Assembly: GCF_002834385.1 (NCBI RefSeq)
Contig: NZ_PITQ01000005.1
Coordinates: 1-64,000, forward strand
Length of the DNA stretch: 64,000 nt
Origin: Rahnella sp. AA
GTDB lineage: Bacteria > Pseudomonadota > Gammaproteobacteria > Enterobacterales > Enterobacteriaceae
Reading direction: 5' to 3'
Below are positions 22,045 to 31,763 of this stretch, one piece after another. The notes beneath the pieces are model-generated. The model was not told the origin of the DNA and did not search any database. It saw nothing but the letters and a program-made list of their open reading frames with translations. Position 1 is the first letter of the stretch; each line of letters begins with the position of its first letter. The position numbers and the translations under genes are program-made.

Positions 22045-23574
22045 ATGAACGCTTCATCCGGAGAATACTGGTTAGGGATCGACTGCGGCGGCACCTACCT
22101 CAAGGCGGGATTGTACGACCACACAGGGCAGGAATCCGGCGTTTGCCGCCAGTCCCTGCCGGTGCTGAGCGACCATCCCGGCTGGGCTGAACGTGACATG
22201 CCCGCGCTTTGGGCGTCGTGCGTCAGCTGTATTGCCGCGCTGCTGCGCCAGCAAAACGTCAGCGGCCATCAGTTGAAAGGCATCGGCATTTCGGCGCAGG
22301 GCAAAGGCTTATTCCTGCTGGATAAAGCCGGGGGTCCGCTGGGCCGGGGGATTTTGTCCTCCGACCGCCGCGCCGGTGATGTGATCAGCGCCTGGCAGCG
22401 TGACGGGTTGCATCAGCAAATCTATCCGCTGACCCGTCAGGCGCTGTGGGCCGGGCATCCGGTGTCATTGCTGCGCTGGATAAAACTGCATCAGCCGGAG
22501 CGTTATCAGCAAATCGGTACGGTAATGATGGCGCACGATTATCTGCGTTATTGCCTGACCGGCGTGCGCGGTTGCGAAGAAACCAACATCTCCGAATCCA
22601 ATCTGTACCACATGGGGAACGGTGGTTACGACGCCCGGCTGGCTGAAATGTTAGGGATTGCCGAAATCAGCGCAGCGCTCTCGCCGGTAGTCGGCTCGGC
22701 TGAAATCTGCGGAACCGTGACGCCAGACGTCGCGGCGCTGACAGGATTAACCGCAGGAACGCCGGTGGTTGGCGGATTATTCGATGTGGTCTCTACCGCG
22801 CTTTGCGCCGGGCTTCACGACGAATTTACCCTGAATGCGGTGATGGGCACGTGGGCAGTCACCAGCGGAATATCAGCGGAAATGGGCGGGCGGGAAAATC
22901 ATCCGTACGTCTATGGCCGCTACGCTGGCGGCGAAGGCTATCTCATCCACGAAGCCAGCCCGACGTCCTCCGCCAATCTCGAATGGCTCAACCAGCAAAC
23001 CGGCGGCATGGCGTTTGACGAGATTAACCGCGCCGTCAGCGCCCTGCCGAAAGCCGGAACCGACGTTTTGTTCCTGCCCTTCCTTTATGGCAGCAATCAG
23101 GGTGCGGAAATGACCGCCGGATTCTACGGCCTGCAATCGCTGCACCATCGCGGTCATTTGTTGCAGGCGGTTTACGAAGGCGTGGTGTTCAGCCATATGA
23201 CGCACCTTAACCGTATGCTCGAACGCTTTCCGCAGGCGAAAACCCTGCGCGTCACCGGCGGCCCGGCGCGTTCTGAAGTCTGGATGCAGATGCTGGCCGA
23301 CGTCAGCGGAATGCCGGTGGAGCTCCCTCAGATCGAAGAAACCGGCTGTCTGGGCGCGGCGCTGGCGGCGATGGTCGGCACCGGCGTGTATCCGACTTTC
23401 GCACAAGCGCAGCACCATTTGCACTTTCGCGTAAAGCGCCTGGAACCCGACGCCGGTGCGCAGATGGCCTATCAGAAAAAATCACAACGTTACCAGTTCC
23501 TGATCGACGCACTGGGCGGTTACCACGCCCGCTGCGCGGCGGCTGACTCACAGGGAAAACCTCATCATGACTAA
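22045..23574 (+). CDS. lyxK: L-xylulose/3-keto-L-gulonate kinase
   Basis: A 509-residue FGGY-family carbohydrate kinase. The N-terminal ATP-binding motif is WLGIDCGGTYLKAGLYD near residue 8, followed by GIGISAQGKGLFLLD. The C-terminal domain has VTGGPARSEVWMQMLADV near 405 and GCLGAALAAM near 432, typical of FGGY kinases. The family member in E. coli (LyxK/YiaP) phosphorylates L-xylulose and 3-keto-L-gulonate, the latter being the likely substrate here. It is slightly longer at the C-terminus than the 498-residue E. coli enzyme and overlaps the next gene by 8 nt. Confidence 0.92.
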   Translation: MNASSGEYWLGIDCGGTYLKAGLYDHTGQESGVCRQSLPVLSDHPGWAERDMPALWASCVSCIAALLRQQNVSGHQLKGIGISAQGKGLFLLDKAGGPLGRGILSSDRRAGDVISAWQRDGLHQQIYPLTRQALWAGHPVSLLRWIKLHQPERYQQIGTVMMAHDYLRYCLTGVRGCEETNISESNLYHMGNGGYDARLAEMLGIAEISAALSPVVGSAEICGTVTPDVAALTGLTAGTPVVGGLFDVVSTALCAGLHDEFTLNAVMGTWAVTSGISAEMGGRENHPYVYGRYAGGEGYLIHEASPTSSANLEWLNQQTGGMAFDEINRAVSALPKAGTDVLFLPFLYGSNQGAEMTAGFYGLQSLHHRGHLLQAVYEGVVFSHMTHLNRMLERFPQAKTLRVTGGPARSEVWMQMLADVSGMPVELPQIEETGCLGAALAAMVGTGVYPTFAQAQHHLHFRVKRLEPDAGAQMAYQKKSQRYQFLIDALGGYHARCAAADSQGKPHHD

Positions 23575-24226
23575 ACCTCTCCTCCAGCTGGCGCTGGATC
23601 ACACCGACCTTCCGGCCGCGCTTCGCACCGCGAAGGCGCTGAAAAATCACGTCGATATCATCGAGGCGGGCACCATTTTGTGTCTCTGCGAAGGATTGCA
23701 GGTCGTGGAAACACTGCGTGAACTTTGTCCGGACAAGATTCTTGTGGCCGACCTGAAAGTCGCCGACGCCGGTGAAACGCTGGCGCAGGAGGCGTTTAAA
23801 GCCGGGGCTAACTGGATGACGGTAATTTGCGCCGCACCGCTGGCGACGGTTATCAAAGCGCACGACGTGGCGAAAACATATCGGGGCGAAATCCAGATAG
23901 AGCTCTTCGGTAACTGGACGATGCAGGATGCGCGCGACTGGCACACAGCGGGGATCCGTCAGGCGATTTATCACCGCGGACGCGACGCGCAGGCCAGCGG
24001 ACAAACCTGGGGCCAGCAGGATCTGGACCGCATGAAACAGCTGTCGGATATCGGCCTGCGCCTTTCCGTCACCGGCGGCATCACGCCTGCGGATTTGCCG
24101 CTGTTCCGCGATATCGACGTGCAGGCATTTATCGCCGGACGCGCGTTATCCGACGCAACATACCCCGCGCAGGTCGCCCAGGCGTTTCACCAGCAAATCG
24201 GCGCAATCTGGGGAGCAACGGCATGA
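23567..24226 (+). CDS. sgbH: 3-keto-L-gulonate-6-phosphate decarboxylase
   Basis: A 219-residue (beta/alpha)8-barrel of the orotidine-5-phosphate decarboxylase superfamily (UlaD/SgbH). It converts 3-keto-L-gulonate-6-phosphate to L-xylulose-5-phosphate and carbon dioxide, using magnesium. The ALDHTDL start, [11 protein letters not shown] near residue 35, [10 protein letters not shown] (the DxKxxD motif of the superfamily) near 60 and [10 protein letters not shown] near 166 are all visible. It overlaps lyxK by 8 nt and sgbU by 4 nt. UlaD would be the paralogue name; the operon context favours SgbH/YiaQ. Confidence 0.94.
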   Translation: MTKPLLQLALDHTDLPAALRTAKALKNHVDIIEAGTILCLCEGLQVVETLRELCPDKILVADLKVADAGETLAQEAFKAGANWMTVICAAPLATVIKAHDVAKTYRGEIQIELFGNWTMQDARDWHTAGIRQAIYHRGRDAQASGQTWGQQDLDRMKQLSDIGLRLSVTGGITPADLPLFRDIDVQAFIAGRALSDATYPAQVAQAFHQQIGAIWGATA

Positions 24227-25083
24227 GAAAACATCCGCTGGGTATCTATGAAAAAGCACTGCCCAAACACCTGAGCTGGCCGGAAAGGCTGGCGCTGGCG
24301 AAAAGCTGTGGCTTTGATTTTGTCGAAATGTCGGTGGATGAAACCGATGAGCGCCTGTCGCGCCTCGACTGGAGCATTACGCAACGCGTCGCGCTGGTCG
24401 AAGCAATGATGGAAATCGGCGTCTCCATTCCGTCGATGTGCCTTTCAGCGCACCGCCGTTTTCCGTTCGGCAGCCATGATGAAAGCGTCCGCGAACGTGC
24501 GCGGGAAGTGATGACCAAAGCCATCAAACTGGCGCGCGATTTAGGGATCCGCACCTTACAGCTGGCCGGTTATGACGTGTATTACGAAGCATCCGATGCC
24601 GGCACCCGCGAACGATTTGCCGAAGGGCTGGCGTGGGCGGTAGAACAGGCCGCCGCCGCGCAGGTCACGCTGGCGGTCGAAATCATGGACACCGAATTCA
24701 TGAATTCAATAACCAAATGGAAAGCGTGGGACGAACGCCTGAATTCACCGTGGTTCAGTGTGTACCCGGACATCGGCAACCTCAGCGCGTGGGGAAACGA
24801 CATTCCGTCGGAGCTGGCGCTGGGCATTGACCGCATCGCCGCCATCCACCTGAAAGATACCTATCCGGTCACCGCGACCTCAAAAGGCCAGTTCCGCGAT
24901 GTGCCGTTCGGCGACGGCTGTGTCGATTTCACCGGCTTTTTCCGCACGCTGGGCGCGCTGAATTATCGCGGCGCATTCCTCATCGAAATGTGGACGGAAA
25001 CCGCCGCCGAGCCGGTGCTGGAAATCATCAAAGCCCGTCAGTGGATTGAAGCCAAAATGCTGGAAGGAGAATTCGCATGTTAG
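24223..25083 (+). CDS. sgbU: L-ribulose-5-phosphate 3-epimerase
   Basis: A 286-residue TIM-barrel sugar-phosphate epimerase (UlaE/SgbU). It interconverts L-xylulose-5-phosphate and L-ribulose-5-phosphate. Conserved segments are [20 protein letters not shown] at the start, [12 protein letters not shown] near residue 30, [16 protein letters not shown] near 71 and IHLKDTYPV near 207, which carry the metal and base residues. The ATG overlaps the sgbH stop as ATGA, and the end overlaps sgbE by 7 nt, so the last three enzymes are translationally coupled. Confidence 0.94.
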   Translation: MRKHPLGIYEKALPKHLSWPERLALAKSCGFDFVEMSVDETDERLSRLDWSITQRVALVEAMMEIGVSIPSMCLSAHRRFPFGSHDESVRERAREVMTKAIKLARDLGIRTLQLAGYDVYYEASDAGTRERFAEGLAWAVEQAAAAQVTLAVEIMDTEFMNSITKWKAWDERLNSPWFSVYPDIGNLSAWGNDIPSELALGIDRIAAIHLKDTYPVTATSKGQFRDVPFGDGCVDFTGFFRTLGALNYRGAFLIEMWTETAAEPVLEIIKARQWIEAKMLEGEFAC

Positions 25084-25778
25084 AACAGCTGAAACAGGCC
25101 GTACTGGAGGCCAATCTGGCGCTGCCTGCGCATCATCTGGTGACGTTTACCTGGGGCAACGTCAGCGCGGTTGACCGCAAAAATGGGCTGGTGGTGATCA
25201 AACCGTCGGGTGTGGAATATACCGAAATGTGCGCCAGTGACATGGTGGTGGTCGATCTGCACACCGGCGAGCGCATCGAAGGCGACAAAAATCCGTCGTC
25301 GGATACCGCCACGCATCTGGCACTTTACCGGCAGTTTCCGGAAATCGGCGGCATTGTGCATACGCATTCCCGCCACGCGACAATCTGGTCGCAGGCCGGG
25401 CTGGATTTACCGGCCTGGGGCACCACGCACGCCGATTACTTCTACGGCAATATTCCCTGCACGCGCCGGATGACGGAAGCGGAGATCAACGGCGCGTACG
25501 AACTGGAAACCGGCAACGTCATTATCGAAACCTTCCTGGAGCGGGGTCTGGACGCCATGCAGGTTCCGGCGGTTCTGGTACATTCTCACGGGCCATTCGC
25601 CTGGGGGGAAAATGCCGCCGACGCTGTACATAACGCCGTCGTGCTGGAGGAATGCGCCTACATGGGCCTGTTCTCCCGCCAGCTGACGCCCGCGCTCGGC
25701 GATATGCAACAGACGCTGATGGACAAACATTACCTGCGCAAACACGGGAAAAACGCCTATTACGGACAGCTGAAATAA
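25077..25778 (+). CDS. sgbE: L-ribulose-5-phosphate 4-epimerase
   Basis: A 233-residue class II aldolase-family enzyme (AraD/UlaF/SgbE). It converts L-ribulose-5-phosphate to D-xylulose-5-phosphate, linking the operon to the pentose-phosphate pathway. The zinc ligands are in [11 protein letters not shown] near residue 95 (HTH) and in [11 protein letters not shown] near 167. [10 protein letters not shown] near 25 is the phosphate-binding GN motif. It is the last gene of the yia-type operon. No clear terminator separates it from prkB, 137 nt downstream. The ATG lies inside the end of sgbU. Confidence 0.95.
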   Translation: MLEQLKQAVLEANLALPAHHLVTFTWGNVSAVDRKNGLVVIKPSGVEYTEMCASDMVVVDLHTGERIEGDKNPSSDTATHLALYRQFPEIGGIVHTHSRHATIWSQAGLDLPAWGTTHADYFYGNIPCTRRMTEAEINGAYELETGNVIIETFLERGLDAMQVPAVLVHSHGPFAWGENAADAVHNAVVLEECAYMGLFSRQLTPALGDMQQTLMDKHYLRKHGKNAYYGQLK

Positions 25779-25915
25779 CCGGTCGTCGCCTGTCACTTCT
25801 CGAATAAATATGGTAACAATAGGCTTAATTATGCGCAGCGATGTCGCCAGGTCTTCGACCACAGAAAAGACCGCGACACGCCTGCCTGCCTCACCTTTAT
25901 GGAGAACAGCGCATT

Positions 25916-26785
25916 ATGTCAGCCAAACATCCCGTTATCGCCGTTACCGGTTCGAGTGGTGCAGGCACTACCACCACCAGCCTGGCATTTCGTAAGATAT
26001 TCCAACAGCTTGGCCTGCACGCCGCCGAGCTGGAAGGCGACAGTTTCCACCATTTCACCCGCCCGGAAATGGACGCCGCCATCCGCAAAGCCCGCGACCT
26101 CGGGCGTCATATCAGCTACTTCGGGCCGGAAGCCAACGACTTCGGTTTGCTGGAAAAAAGCTTTATCGAATACGGCAAAACCGGCACCGGCCGTTCGCGC
26201 AAATATCTGCATACTTATGACGAAGCCGTTCCCTACAATCAGGTACCGGGGACGTTTACACCATGGCAGGCCTTACCGGAACCCACGGACATTTTATTCT
26301 ACGAAGGCCTGCACGGCGGCGTGGTATCCGACAAAACGGATGTCGCGGCGCATGTCGATTTGCTGGTCGGCGTGGTGCCCATCGTTAACCTCGAATGGAT
26401 CCAGAAACTGGTGCGCGACACTGGCGAGCGCGGGCATTCCCGTGAAGCGGTGATGGATTCCGTGGTGCGTTCAATGGACGACTACATCAACTACATCACG
26501 CCGCAGTTTTCCCGCACGCACATTAACTTCCAGCGCGTGCCGACCATCGACACCTCCAACCCGTTTGCCGCGAAAGCCATTCCTTCGCTGGATGAAAGCT
26601 TCGTAGTGATTCATTTTCAGGGGCTGGACGACATTGATTTCCCGTATCTGCTGGCCATGTTGCAGGGCTCGTTTATCTCGCACATCAAAACGCTGGTGGT
26701 GCCGGGCGGCAAAATGGGGCTGGCGATGGAGCTGATTATGGCGCCGCTGGTGCAGCGCCTGATGGAAGGGAAGAAAATCGAGTAA
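25916..26785 (+). CDS. prkB: Phosphoribulokinase-like protein PrkB
   Basis: A 289-residue P-loop kinase related to phosphoribulokinase. Walker A is GSSGAGTTTTS at about residues 11-21, and the following ELEGDSFHHFTRPEMD is typical of the family. Enterobacteria lack the Calvin cycle, so the substrate is uncertain. The ATG at 25916 is chosen for its GGAGA site and for the family start MSAKHPVIAVTG. In E. coli it follows yheU directly; here the yia operon lies between them. Its stop is only 6 nt from the stop of the convergent M20 gene. Confidence 0.93.
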   Translation: MSAKHPVIAVTGSSGAGTTTTSLAFRKIFQQLGLHAAELEGDSFHHFTRPEMDAAIRKARDLGRHISYFGPEANDFGLLEKSFIEYGKTGTGRSRKYLHTYDEAVPYNQVPGTFTPWQALPEPTDILFYEGLHGGVVSDKTDVAAHVDLLVGVVPIVNLEWIQKLVRDTGERGHSREAVMDSVVRSMDDYINYITPQFSRTHINFQRVPTIDTSNPFAAKAIPSLDESFVVIHFQGLDDIDFPYLLAMLQGSFISHIKTLVVPGGKMGLAMELIMAPLVQRLMEGKKIE

Positions 26786-26791
26786 GTGAAA

Positions 26792-27976
26792 TCAGGCGTC
26801 GTTCATCAGCAACTGCTGAATGAATCCGACGTGTAGTTTCACGCCAATCTGCAACGCCTCCTCGTCCAGCCGGAAGCGCGGGTTATGCACCCCATAAGTC
26901 GCGCCGATTTTCTCGTTACCGCTGCCGATAAACAGGAAACAGCCCGGCACTTTCTGCTGATAAGAAGAGAAATCTTCGCCACCAAACAGCGGCTGGGTGA
27001 CTTCCCGCAATGCCTGCCTGCCGAGCGTATCAGCAATCACCTGACGCGCAATCGCACAGGCGTCCGGATGGTTATCGCCATTCACGTAGCCCCGCGTCCA
27101 GCGCAGTTCATACTGCGCACCGTGCGCCGCCGTAATCCCCGCAATAATCTGCTCCATCAGCTGTGGCACCTGCTCACGGACGCTGCTGTGATGGGTGCGC
27201 AACGTCCCGGCGAGCTTCACGCGTTCAGGAATCACGTTATAACTCTCCCCGCTCTGGAAGGTGGCGATGGTCAGCACCGGCACCTGAAGCGGATCGATGC
27301 GGCGCGCCACGACATTTTGCAGCGCCGTCACCACTTCCGCGCCAATCACCACCGGATCAATGCACAAATGCGGCATCGAACCGTGCCCGCCTTTGCCGGT
27401 AATCGTGATGTCGAAATTATCGGTGGACGCGCAGAACACGCCCTCTTTCAGGCCAACCTCGCCCGTCGGGGAATTCGGCATAACGTGCAGGCCGAAGATT
27501 TTCTCCACGCCGTCGAGCACGCCTAAATCCACCAGTTCCTGTGCGCCGCCCGGCGGTAATTCTTCCGCGTGCTGGAAGATAAACCGCACCGAGCCGTGCA
27601 GCGCGGACTGACACTGCGTCAGCACTTTCGCCGCACCCAGTAACATTGCAGTGTGCGCGTCATGGCCGCAGGCGTGCATGACGCCCGGCACCGTCGAACA
27701 GAACGGCTCGTCGTTTTCTTCCTGAATCGGCAAGGCATCGATATCCGCCCGCAGTGCATACATCGGCCCCGGATAAGCGCCTTTGAGATCAGCAACCACG
27801 CTGTTGGGCGTCAGCCGCGCCAGGGTCAGGCCGCCAAAGCTTTCCAGCTGTTCAGCAATGTAATCCGCCGTTTTATGCTCCTGAAATGACAACTCAGGAT
27901 GCGCATGAATATGTCTGCGCCAGCGCAAAATATCCGCTTTGACTTCAGCCAGCATCACTTCAAAATTAAATGTCAT
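26792..27976 (-). CDS. M20-family metallo-amidohydrolase
   Basis: A 394-residue cytoplasmic peptidase of the M20D/HipO/aminoacylase branch. These enzymes remove acyl groups from N-acyl amino acids, hippurate or related conjugates. The metal-site segments are visible: [11 protein letters not shown] near residue 19, [10 protein letters not shown] near 99, [11 protein letters not shown] near 133 (catalytic Glu pair) and GGHGSMPH near 196 (dimerisation domain). There is no signal peptide. It is followed on the same strand by its likely partner, the MFS transporter upstream at 27992. The exact substrate is unknown; p-aminobenzoyl-glutamate, auxin conjugates and N-acyl amino acids are all possible. 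Confidence 0.87.
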   Translation of the reverse strand: MTFNFEVMLAEVKADILRWRRHIHAHPELSFQEHKTADYIAEQLESFGGLTLARLTPNSVVADLKGAYPGPMYALRADIDALPIQEENDEPFCSTVPGVMHACGHDAHTAMLLGAAKVLTQCQSALHGSVRFIFQHAEELPPGGAQELVDLGVLDGVEKIFGLHVMPNSPTGEVGLKEGVFCASTDNFDITITGKGGHGSMPHLCIDPVVIGAEVVTALQNVVARRIDPLQVPVLTIATFQSGESYNVIPERVKLAGTLRTHHSSVREQVPQLMEQIIAGITAAHGAQYELRWTRGYVNGDNHPDACAIARQVIADTLGRQALREVTQPLFGGEDFSSYQQKVPGCFLFIGSGNEKIGATYGVHNPRFRLDEEALQIGVKLHVGFIQQLLMNDA

Positions 27977-27991
27977 CAGACTTCTCCTCAG

Positions 27992-29182
27992 TTAAACCCC
28001 ATCGCGCAACGCTGCGCGCGGTTTCAGGGTCAGCGGCAAAATGGCCAGCCCGGCAACCACCATCGCCAGCGCCAGAAAAACGAATGTCGAAAAATAACCG
28101 TGCGTCACGGTGATCAGATAGCCCATCGCAATCGGCGCTACGAATCCGCCAAGCGTTCCGCCGGTATTGATGAGCCCCATTGCGGCACCCATGACTTCCG
28201 GCGGCAGGCGTTTCATCGGCAACGTAAACACCGTGACAAACGCCGCCATCAGGAAGATGTAGCCCAGGAACAGGAACAGCCCGGCAGTCAACGCTGACGC
28301 CGAGGTGTACACCAGCCAGATGCACAAGGCGCTGAGCATTGCGCTACAAAAAATCACTTTTGGCTCTTTGCCCTGCATATAACGGCCGACCAGCCAGCCG
28401 GTCGCCAGCGAGGAAATCCAGATCCCCATCCCGCCGGTGGCGACCACCATGCCGGAAACGTCCAGCGGCATTCCCCGCTGCTGCACCAGATATTTAGGCA
28501 GCCAGGCCATCAGGCCGTAGGACGGAATGTTGATGCAGAAAATGGACACGAACAGCAGCACGACAATCGGGTTTTTCAGCAATTCACGGTAGCCGGTCGC
28601 CACGCCGGTGCGGGATTCTGCTTTCGGGGGATTTGGCACAAAAATGATAATCGCGGCAGCGATCGCAAACGCCAGCAAGCCGAGAAGCGAAAAGGAACCC
28701 CGCCAGCCCAGCGTACCCAGTGCGTACACTGCAATCAGCGGCCCGGCGGTCATAGCCAGACCGGCGGATGACAGCAATACCGACTGCGCGAAAGTACGCT
28801 GCCCGACATCAAAATTAGAAACCACCGCTTTGGCGCAGGAACACGGGTAACCGGAATGCCCGACGCCGGAGAGAAAGCGAAACGTCACCAGCAAACCAAG
28901 GCCGAATCCCAGCAAACCGAAGCAGAGCGCGAACCCGCCGAGCAAAAACAGCGAAACGCCGAGTACTTTCTTGTAGCCGAAACGGTCATTCAGCCAGCCC
29001 GCCGGAATTTGAAACAGCGAATAGGCCAGGAAGAAAATGCCGGTGATGTAACCCAGCTGCTCCGGTTGCAGATTAAATTCGCGCTCAATCGGCAACAGCG
29101 CGAACCCCATCACCGTTTTGTCGATATACACCACCGCATAACCGACGAACAGCAGGAAGATCATCAGGGAACGATTTTTCAT
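27992..29182 (-). CDS. MFS transporter, likely importer for the adjacent amidohydrolase
   Basis: A 396-residue inner-membrane protein with about 12 helices of the major facilitator superfamily. The segment VVYIDKTVMGFALLPIEREF near residue 16 and WLNDRFGYKKVLGV near 63 mark the N-terminal half. The profile is that of ACS-type organic-anion transporters. It ends 15 nt before the M20 amidohydrolase, so they form a two-gene operon and it probably imports the substrate. The LysR regulator gene is divergent, about 200 bp away. E. coli K-12 has nothing here. Confidence 0.85.
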   Translation of the reverse strand: MKNRSLMIFLLFVGYAVVYIDKTVMGFALLPIEREFNLQPEQLGYITGIFFLAYSLFQIPAGWLNDRFGYKKVLGVSLFLLGGFALCFGLLGFGLGLLVTFRFLSGVGHSGYPCSCAKAVVSNFDVGQRTFAQSVLLSSAGLAMTAGPLIAVYALGTLGWRGSFSLLGLLAFAIAAAIIIFVPNPPKAESRTGVATGYRELLKNPIVVLLFVSIFCINIPSYGLMAWLPKYLVQQRGMPLDVSGMVVATGGMGIWISSLATGWLVGRYMQGKEPKVIFCSAMLSALCIWLVYTSASALTAGLFLFLGYIFLMAAFVTVFTLPMKRLPPEVMGAAMGLINTGGTLGGFVAPIAMGYLITVTHGYFSTFVFLALAMVVAGLAILPLTLKPRAALRDGV

Positions 29183-29386
29183 AGCGGATATCCCTTTTTG
29201 TTATCACCGCGTCAGAAGTTCTCACTGTCGGGCGAAAAGTAAAATGCGACATGCATCACGTAATTAACTGAATAACAAAGCATTATATATTCCAAATCTG
29301 AAGCTATCAGCTTTACAGGTTTGCCATAAGATGCAATTTTTGGGCGGGTGATGCTTTTTACTGATAGGGCTTTCAAGCGGGGCGAC

Positions 29387-30298
29387 ATGCGTTATTTACC
29401 GAAATTGCAGCAACTCAAGGTTTTCCAGCAGGTTATCCGCAGCGGCAGTATTCGCGGCGCGGCGCGGGCGATGAATCAGTCGCAGCCCGCGGTCAGCAGA
29501 ACCTTGCGGGAACTGGAACAAACGCTTGAAACTCAGCTTATCGTGCGCGGTAATCAGGGTATGGCGCTGACGGAAACCGGCCGCGCCTTTGCGCAGCGCA
29601 TGCAGTTTATTCTCGAAGAACTTGAACGCGCAGCGGATGAGATCCAACAGATTAATCAATATTCGCAGGGTTCGGTGGCTATCGGGTTTTCATCACTGCT
29701 GGCACTGACGGTGTTTCCGGCTCTCAATGAAGCGTTCAAAACGCAGTTTCCCCAGTCCAAACTGCTGATTAAAGAAGGCCAGCTTTCGACGCTGTTACCG
29801 GCGCTGCGTGAAGGGAAACTCGATTTTGCCGTCGGGACCGCCGGGCCGGGTTTTCCGCTGGAAGATTTGGTGCGTGAGCCGCTGTTTAGCGCACCGTTTG
29901 GCGTGATTGCGCGGCAAGGGCATCCGCTGGCAGGTGCCACCACGCTCGAAGAATTGCAGGGCGCGCGCTGGGTGTTGCCGGAAACGGATATGGGTTACTA
30001 CCAGCAGATTCAGATTTCGATGAACGGCTTTAACGCGCCAGCCGGTGAAACGCCGGTGAGAACGGATTCGGTGGTGTGCGGGCTGAATATGGTGTTGCAG
30101 TCGGATTATCTGACGATTGTGGCGAAGGCGATGCGTGCTCCGTTCGGCTTGCAGGACAGGCTTTGCCTGCTCAATATCGATACGCTGCCGGAGGCGGAAT
30201 ATTGCGTGCTCTATTCGCAAAAATCGCCGCTGACGTTTGCCGCGCGGCGATTTCTGGATTTACTGCGAAGTCAGTGCCAGTCGTATCGCTGGTCGTGA
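29387..30298 (+). CDS. LysR-family transcriptional regulator
   Basis: A 303-residue LysR-type regulator with an N-terminal winged HTH (LKVFQQVIRSGSIRGAARAM, then NQSQPAVSRTLRELE) and a substrate-binding domain from about residue 85. The HTH layout resembles AbgR-type regulators, which control p-aminobenzoyl-glutamate use. The ATG at 29387 gives the normal LysR length and start (MRYLPKLQQL). An in-frame ATG at 29348 would add 13 residues. It is divergent from the MFS-M20 pair and likely controls it. Its stop is 1 nt from the stop of the convergent yhfA. Confidence 0.85.
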   Translation: MRYLPKLQQLKVFQQVIRSGSIRGAARAMNQSQPAVSRTLRELEQTLETQLIVRGNQGMALTETGRAFAQRMQFILEELERAADEIQQINQYSQGSVAIGFSSLLALTVFPALNEAFKTQFPQSKLLIKEGQLSTLLPALREGKLDFAVGTAGPGFPLEDLVREPLFSAPFGVIARQGHPLAGATTLEELQGARWVLPETDMGYYQQIQISMNGFNAPAGETPVRTDSVVCGLNMVLQSDYLTIVAKAMRAPFGLQDRLCLLNIDTLPEAEYCVLYSQKSPLTFAARRFLDLLRSQCQSYRWS

Positions 30299-30299
30299 C

Positions 30300-30707
30300 T
30301 TATTCGGCGTTCACTACTTCAAAACTGTGGGTAATGGTCGCGGCTTTGCCCAGCATCAGGGAAACGGAGCAATATTTTTCCGCAGACAGACTGACCGCGC
30401 GTTCTACAATTTTATCCGTCAGGTCTTTGCCGGTGACGATGAAATGCAGGTTGATGTGCGTGAACAGACGCGGCGCTTCTTCACGGCGCTGAGACGTCAG
30501 TTTCACTTCGCAGTCGCGCACGTCGTTGCGGCCTTTTTGCAAAATAGACACCACATCAATCGCGCTGCAACCACCCGCCGACATCAGCAACATTTCCATC
30601 GGGCTCGGTGCTTTGTCGCCCGCATTGCCATCCATTGTGATCTGATGGCCCGATGCCGACTCACCTAAAAACGTCAGCCCTTCTACCCATTTTACGCGTG
30701 CGTGCAT
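30300..30707 (-). CDS. yhfA: OsmC family protein YhfA
   Basis: A 135-residue protein of the OsmC/Ohr superfamily. The family's redox cysteines are present in AGGCSAIDVVS near residue 47 and EKYCSVSLML near 111. OsmC proteins reduce organic peroxides, though YhfA itself is uncharacterised. It is divergent from crp, as in E. coli, and the sequence (MHARVKWVEGLTFLGESASG) is nearly that of the E. coli protein. The end abuts the LysR gene of the inserted cassette. Confidence 0.95.
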   Translation of the reverse strand: MHARVKWVEGLTFLGESASGHQITMDGNAGDKAPSPMEMLLMSAGGCSAIDVVSILQKGRNDVRDCEVKLTSQRREEAPRLFTHINLHFIVTGKDLTDKIVERAVSLSAEKYCSVSLMLGKAATITHSFEVVNAE

Positions 30708-31069
30708 GTACTCTTCTCCCGGTGGATAAATTCGTCAAATTTTCCCCTCAGACTACCCTTTCACCCAAAAACTGGCAACGTAACCCGATCGCCATCATGC
30801 TGAAGCGAGACAACACAAGACAGCATTGCAAACCTGTGCTACAAACAAAGCCGAAACATACTTTCCAGTAAATTGCGGTGACGGTTTTTGCGGTTTAAGA
30901 ACAGAACCCACGGTGTTAACAGCAATAATCAGGCTGTTTCACTCCGACATCCGCTTGCAGCATTTCTGGGGAGTTATATGCTGAAAGGGCGCTTTTTAAA
31001 GGAAGTGCCGTACAGGGAACTCTGAGCCCTGTGATTTTGGGCAGCGATAACAACAGAGGATAATAGCAA
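30708..31069. promoter_or_regulatory. Divergent yhfA-crp upstream region
   Basis: This 362-bp gene-free region separates yhfA and crp. In E. coli the matching region holds the crp promoters, CRP autoregulatory sites and a divergent transcript. An AGAGGATAATAGCAA ribosome-binding segment directly precedes the crp ATG. I could not place -35 and -10 boxes or CRP sites with confidence. Short open frames here have no recognisable product. Confidence 0.5.
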
Positions 31070-31702
31070 ATGGTTCTCGGCAAGCCACAAACAGACCCGA
31101 CTCTCGAATGGTTCCTGTCTCACTGTCATATACATAAGTATCCTTCTAAAAGTACGCTGATTCACCAAGGTGAAAAAGCCGAAACGCTTTACTACATCGT
31201 GAAAGGGTCGGTTGCCGTCCTGATTAAAGATGAAGAAGGCAAAGAAATGATACTGTCATACCTTAACCAAGGTGACTTCATCGGCGAGCTGGGACTCTTC
31301 GAAGAAGGGCAGGAGCGCAGTGCCTGGGTTCGTGCTAAAACTGCCTGTGAAGTGGCTGAAATTTCTTATAAAAAATTCCGCCAGCTGATTCAGGTAAACC
31401 CGGATATTCTGATGCGTCTTTCCGCGCAGATGGCAAACCGTCTGCAAGTGACGTCAGAGAAAGTCGGCAACCTTGCCTTCCTCGACGTAACAGGCCGTAT
31501 CGCACAAACTTTGCTTAATCTGGCTAAACAGCCTGATGCAATGACCCATCCGGACGGGATGCAAATCAAGATCACCCGTCAGGAAATCGGCCAAATCGTC
31601 GGTTGTTCTCGTGAAACAGTCGGACGTATTCTCAAAATGCTGGAAGATCAGAGCCTGATCTCCGCACACGGTAAAACGATTGTCGTTTACGGCACACGTT
31701 AA
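31070..31702 (+). CDS. crp: cAMP receptor protein (CRP)
   Basis: CRP is the global cAMP-dependent activator of carbon catabolism. The 210-residue product has the E. coli length and is almost identical to it from memory. The cAMP pocket [18 protein letters not shown] is near residue 72, the dimerisation helix follows, and the C-terminal HTH is [20 protein letters not shown] near 169-188. It ends IVVYGTR. It probably controls nearby carbon genes such as the yia-type operon. A terminator follows directly. Confidence 0.99.
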   Translation: MVLGKPQTDPTLEWFLSHCHIHKYPSKSTLIHQGEKAETLYYIVKGSVAVLIKDEEGKEMILSYLNQGDFIGELGLFEEGQERSAWVRAKTACEVAEISYKKFRQLIQVNPDILMRLSAQMANRLQVTSEKVGNLAFLDVTGRIAQTLLNLAKQPDAMTHPDGMQIKITRQEIGQIVGCSRETVGRILKMLEDQSLISAHGKTIVVYGTR

Positions 31703-31715
31703 TCCCTCAGAAATT

Positions 31716-31746
31716 GGCGCGGCAGCTTACTGTCGCGCCTTTTTTA
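31716..31746 (+). terminator. Rho-independent terminator of crp
   Basis: GGCGCGGCAG (31716-31725) pairs with CTGTCGCGCC (31730-31739), with one G-T pair and a CTTA loop. A run of T residues follows. It lies 13 nt after the crp stop and just before yhfK. Confidence 0.93.
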
Positions 31747-31763
31747 TGGGCTAAGCTTTACCC

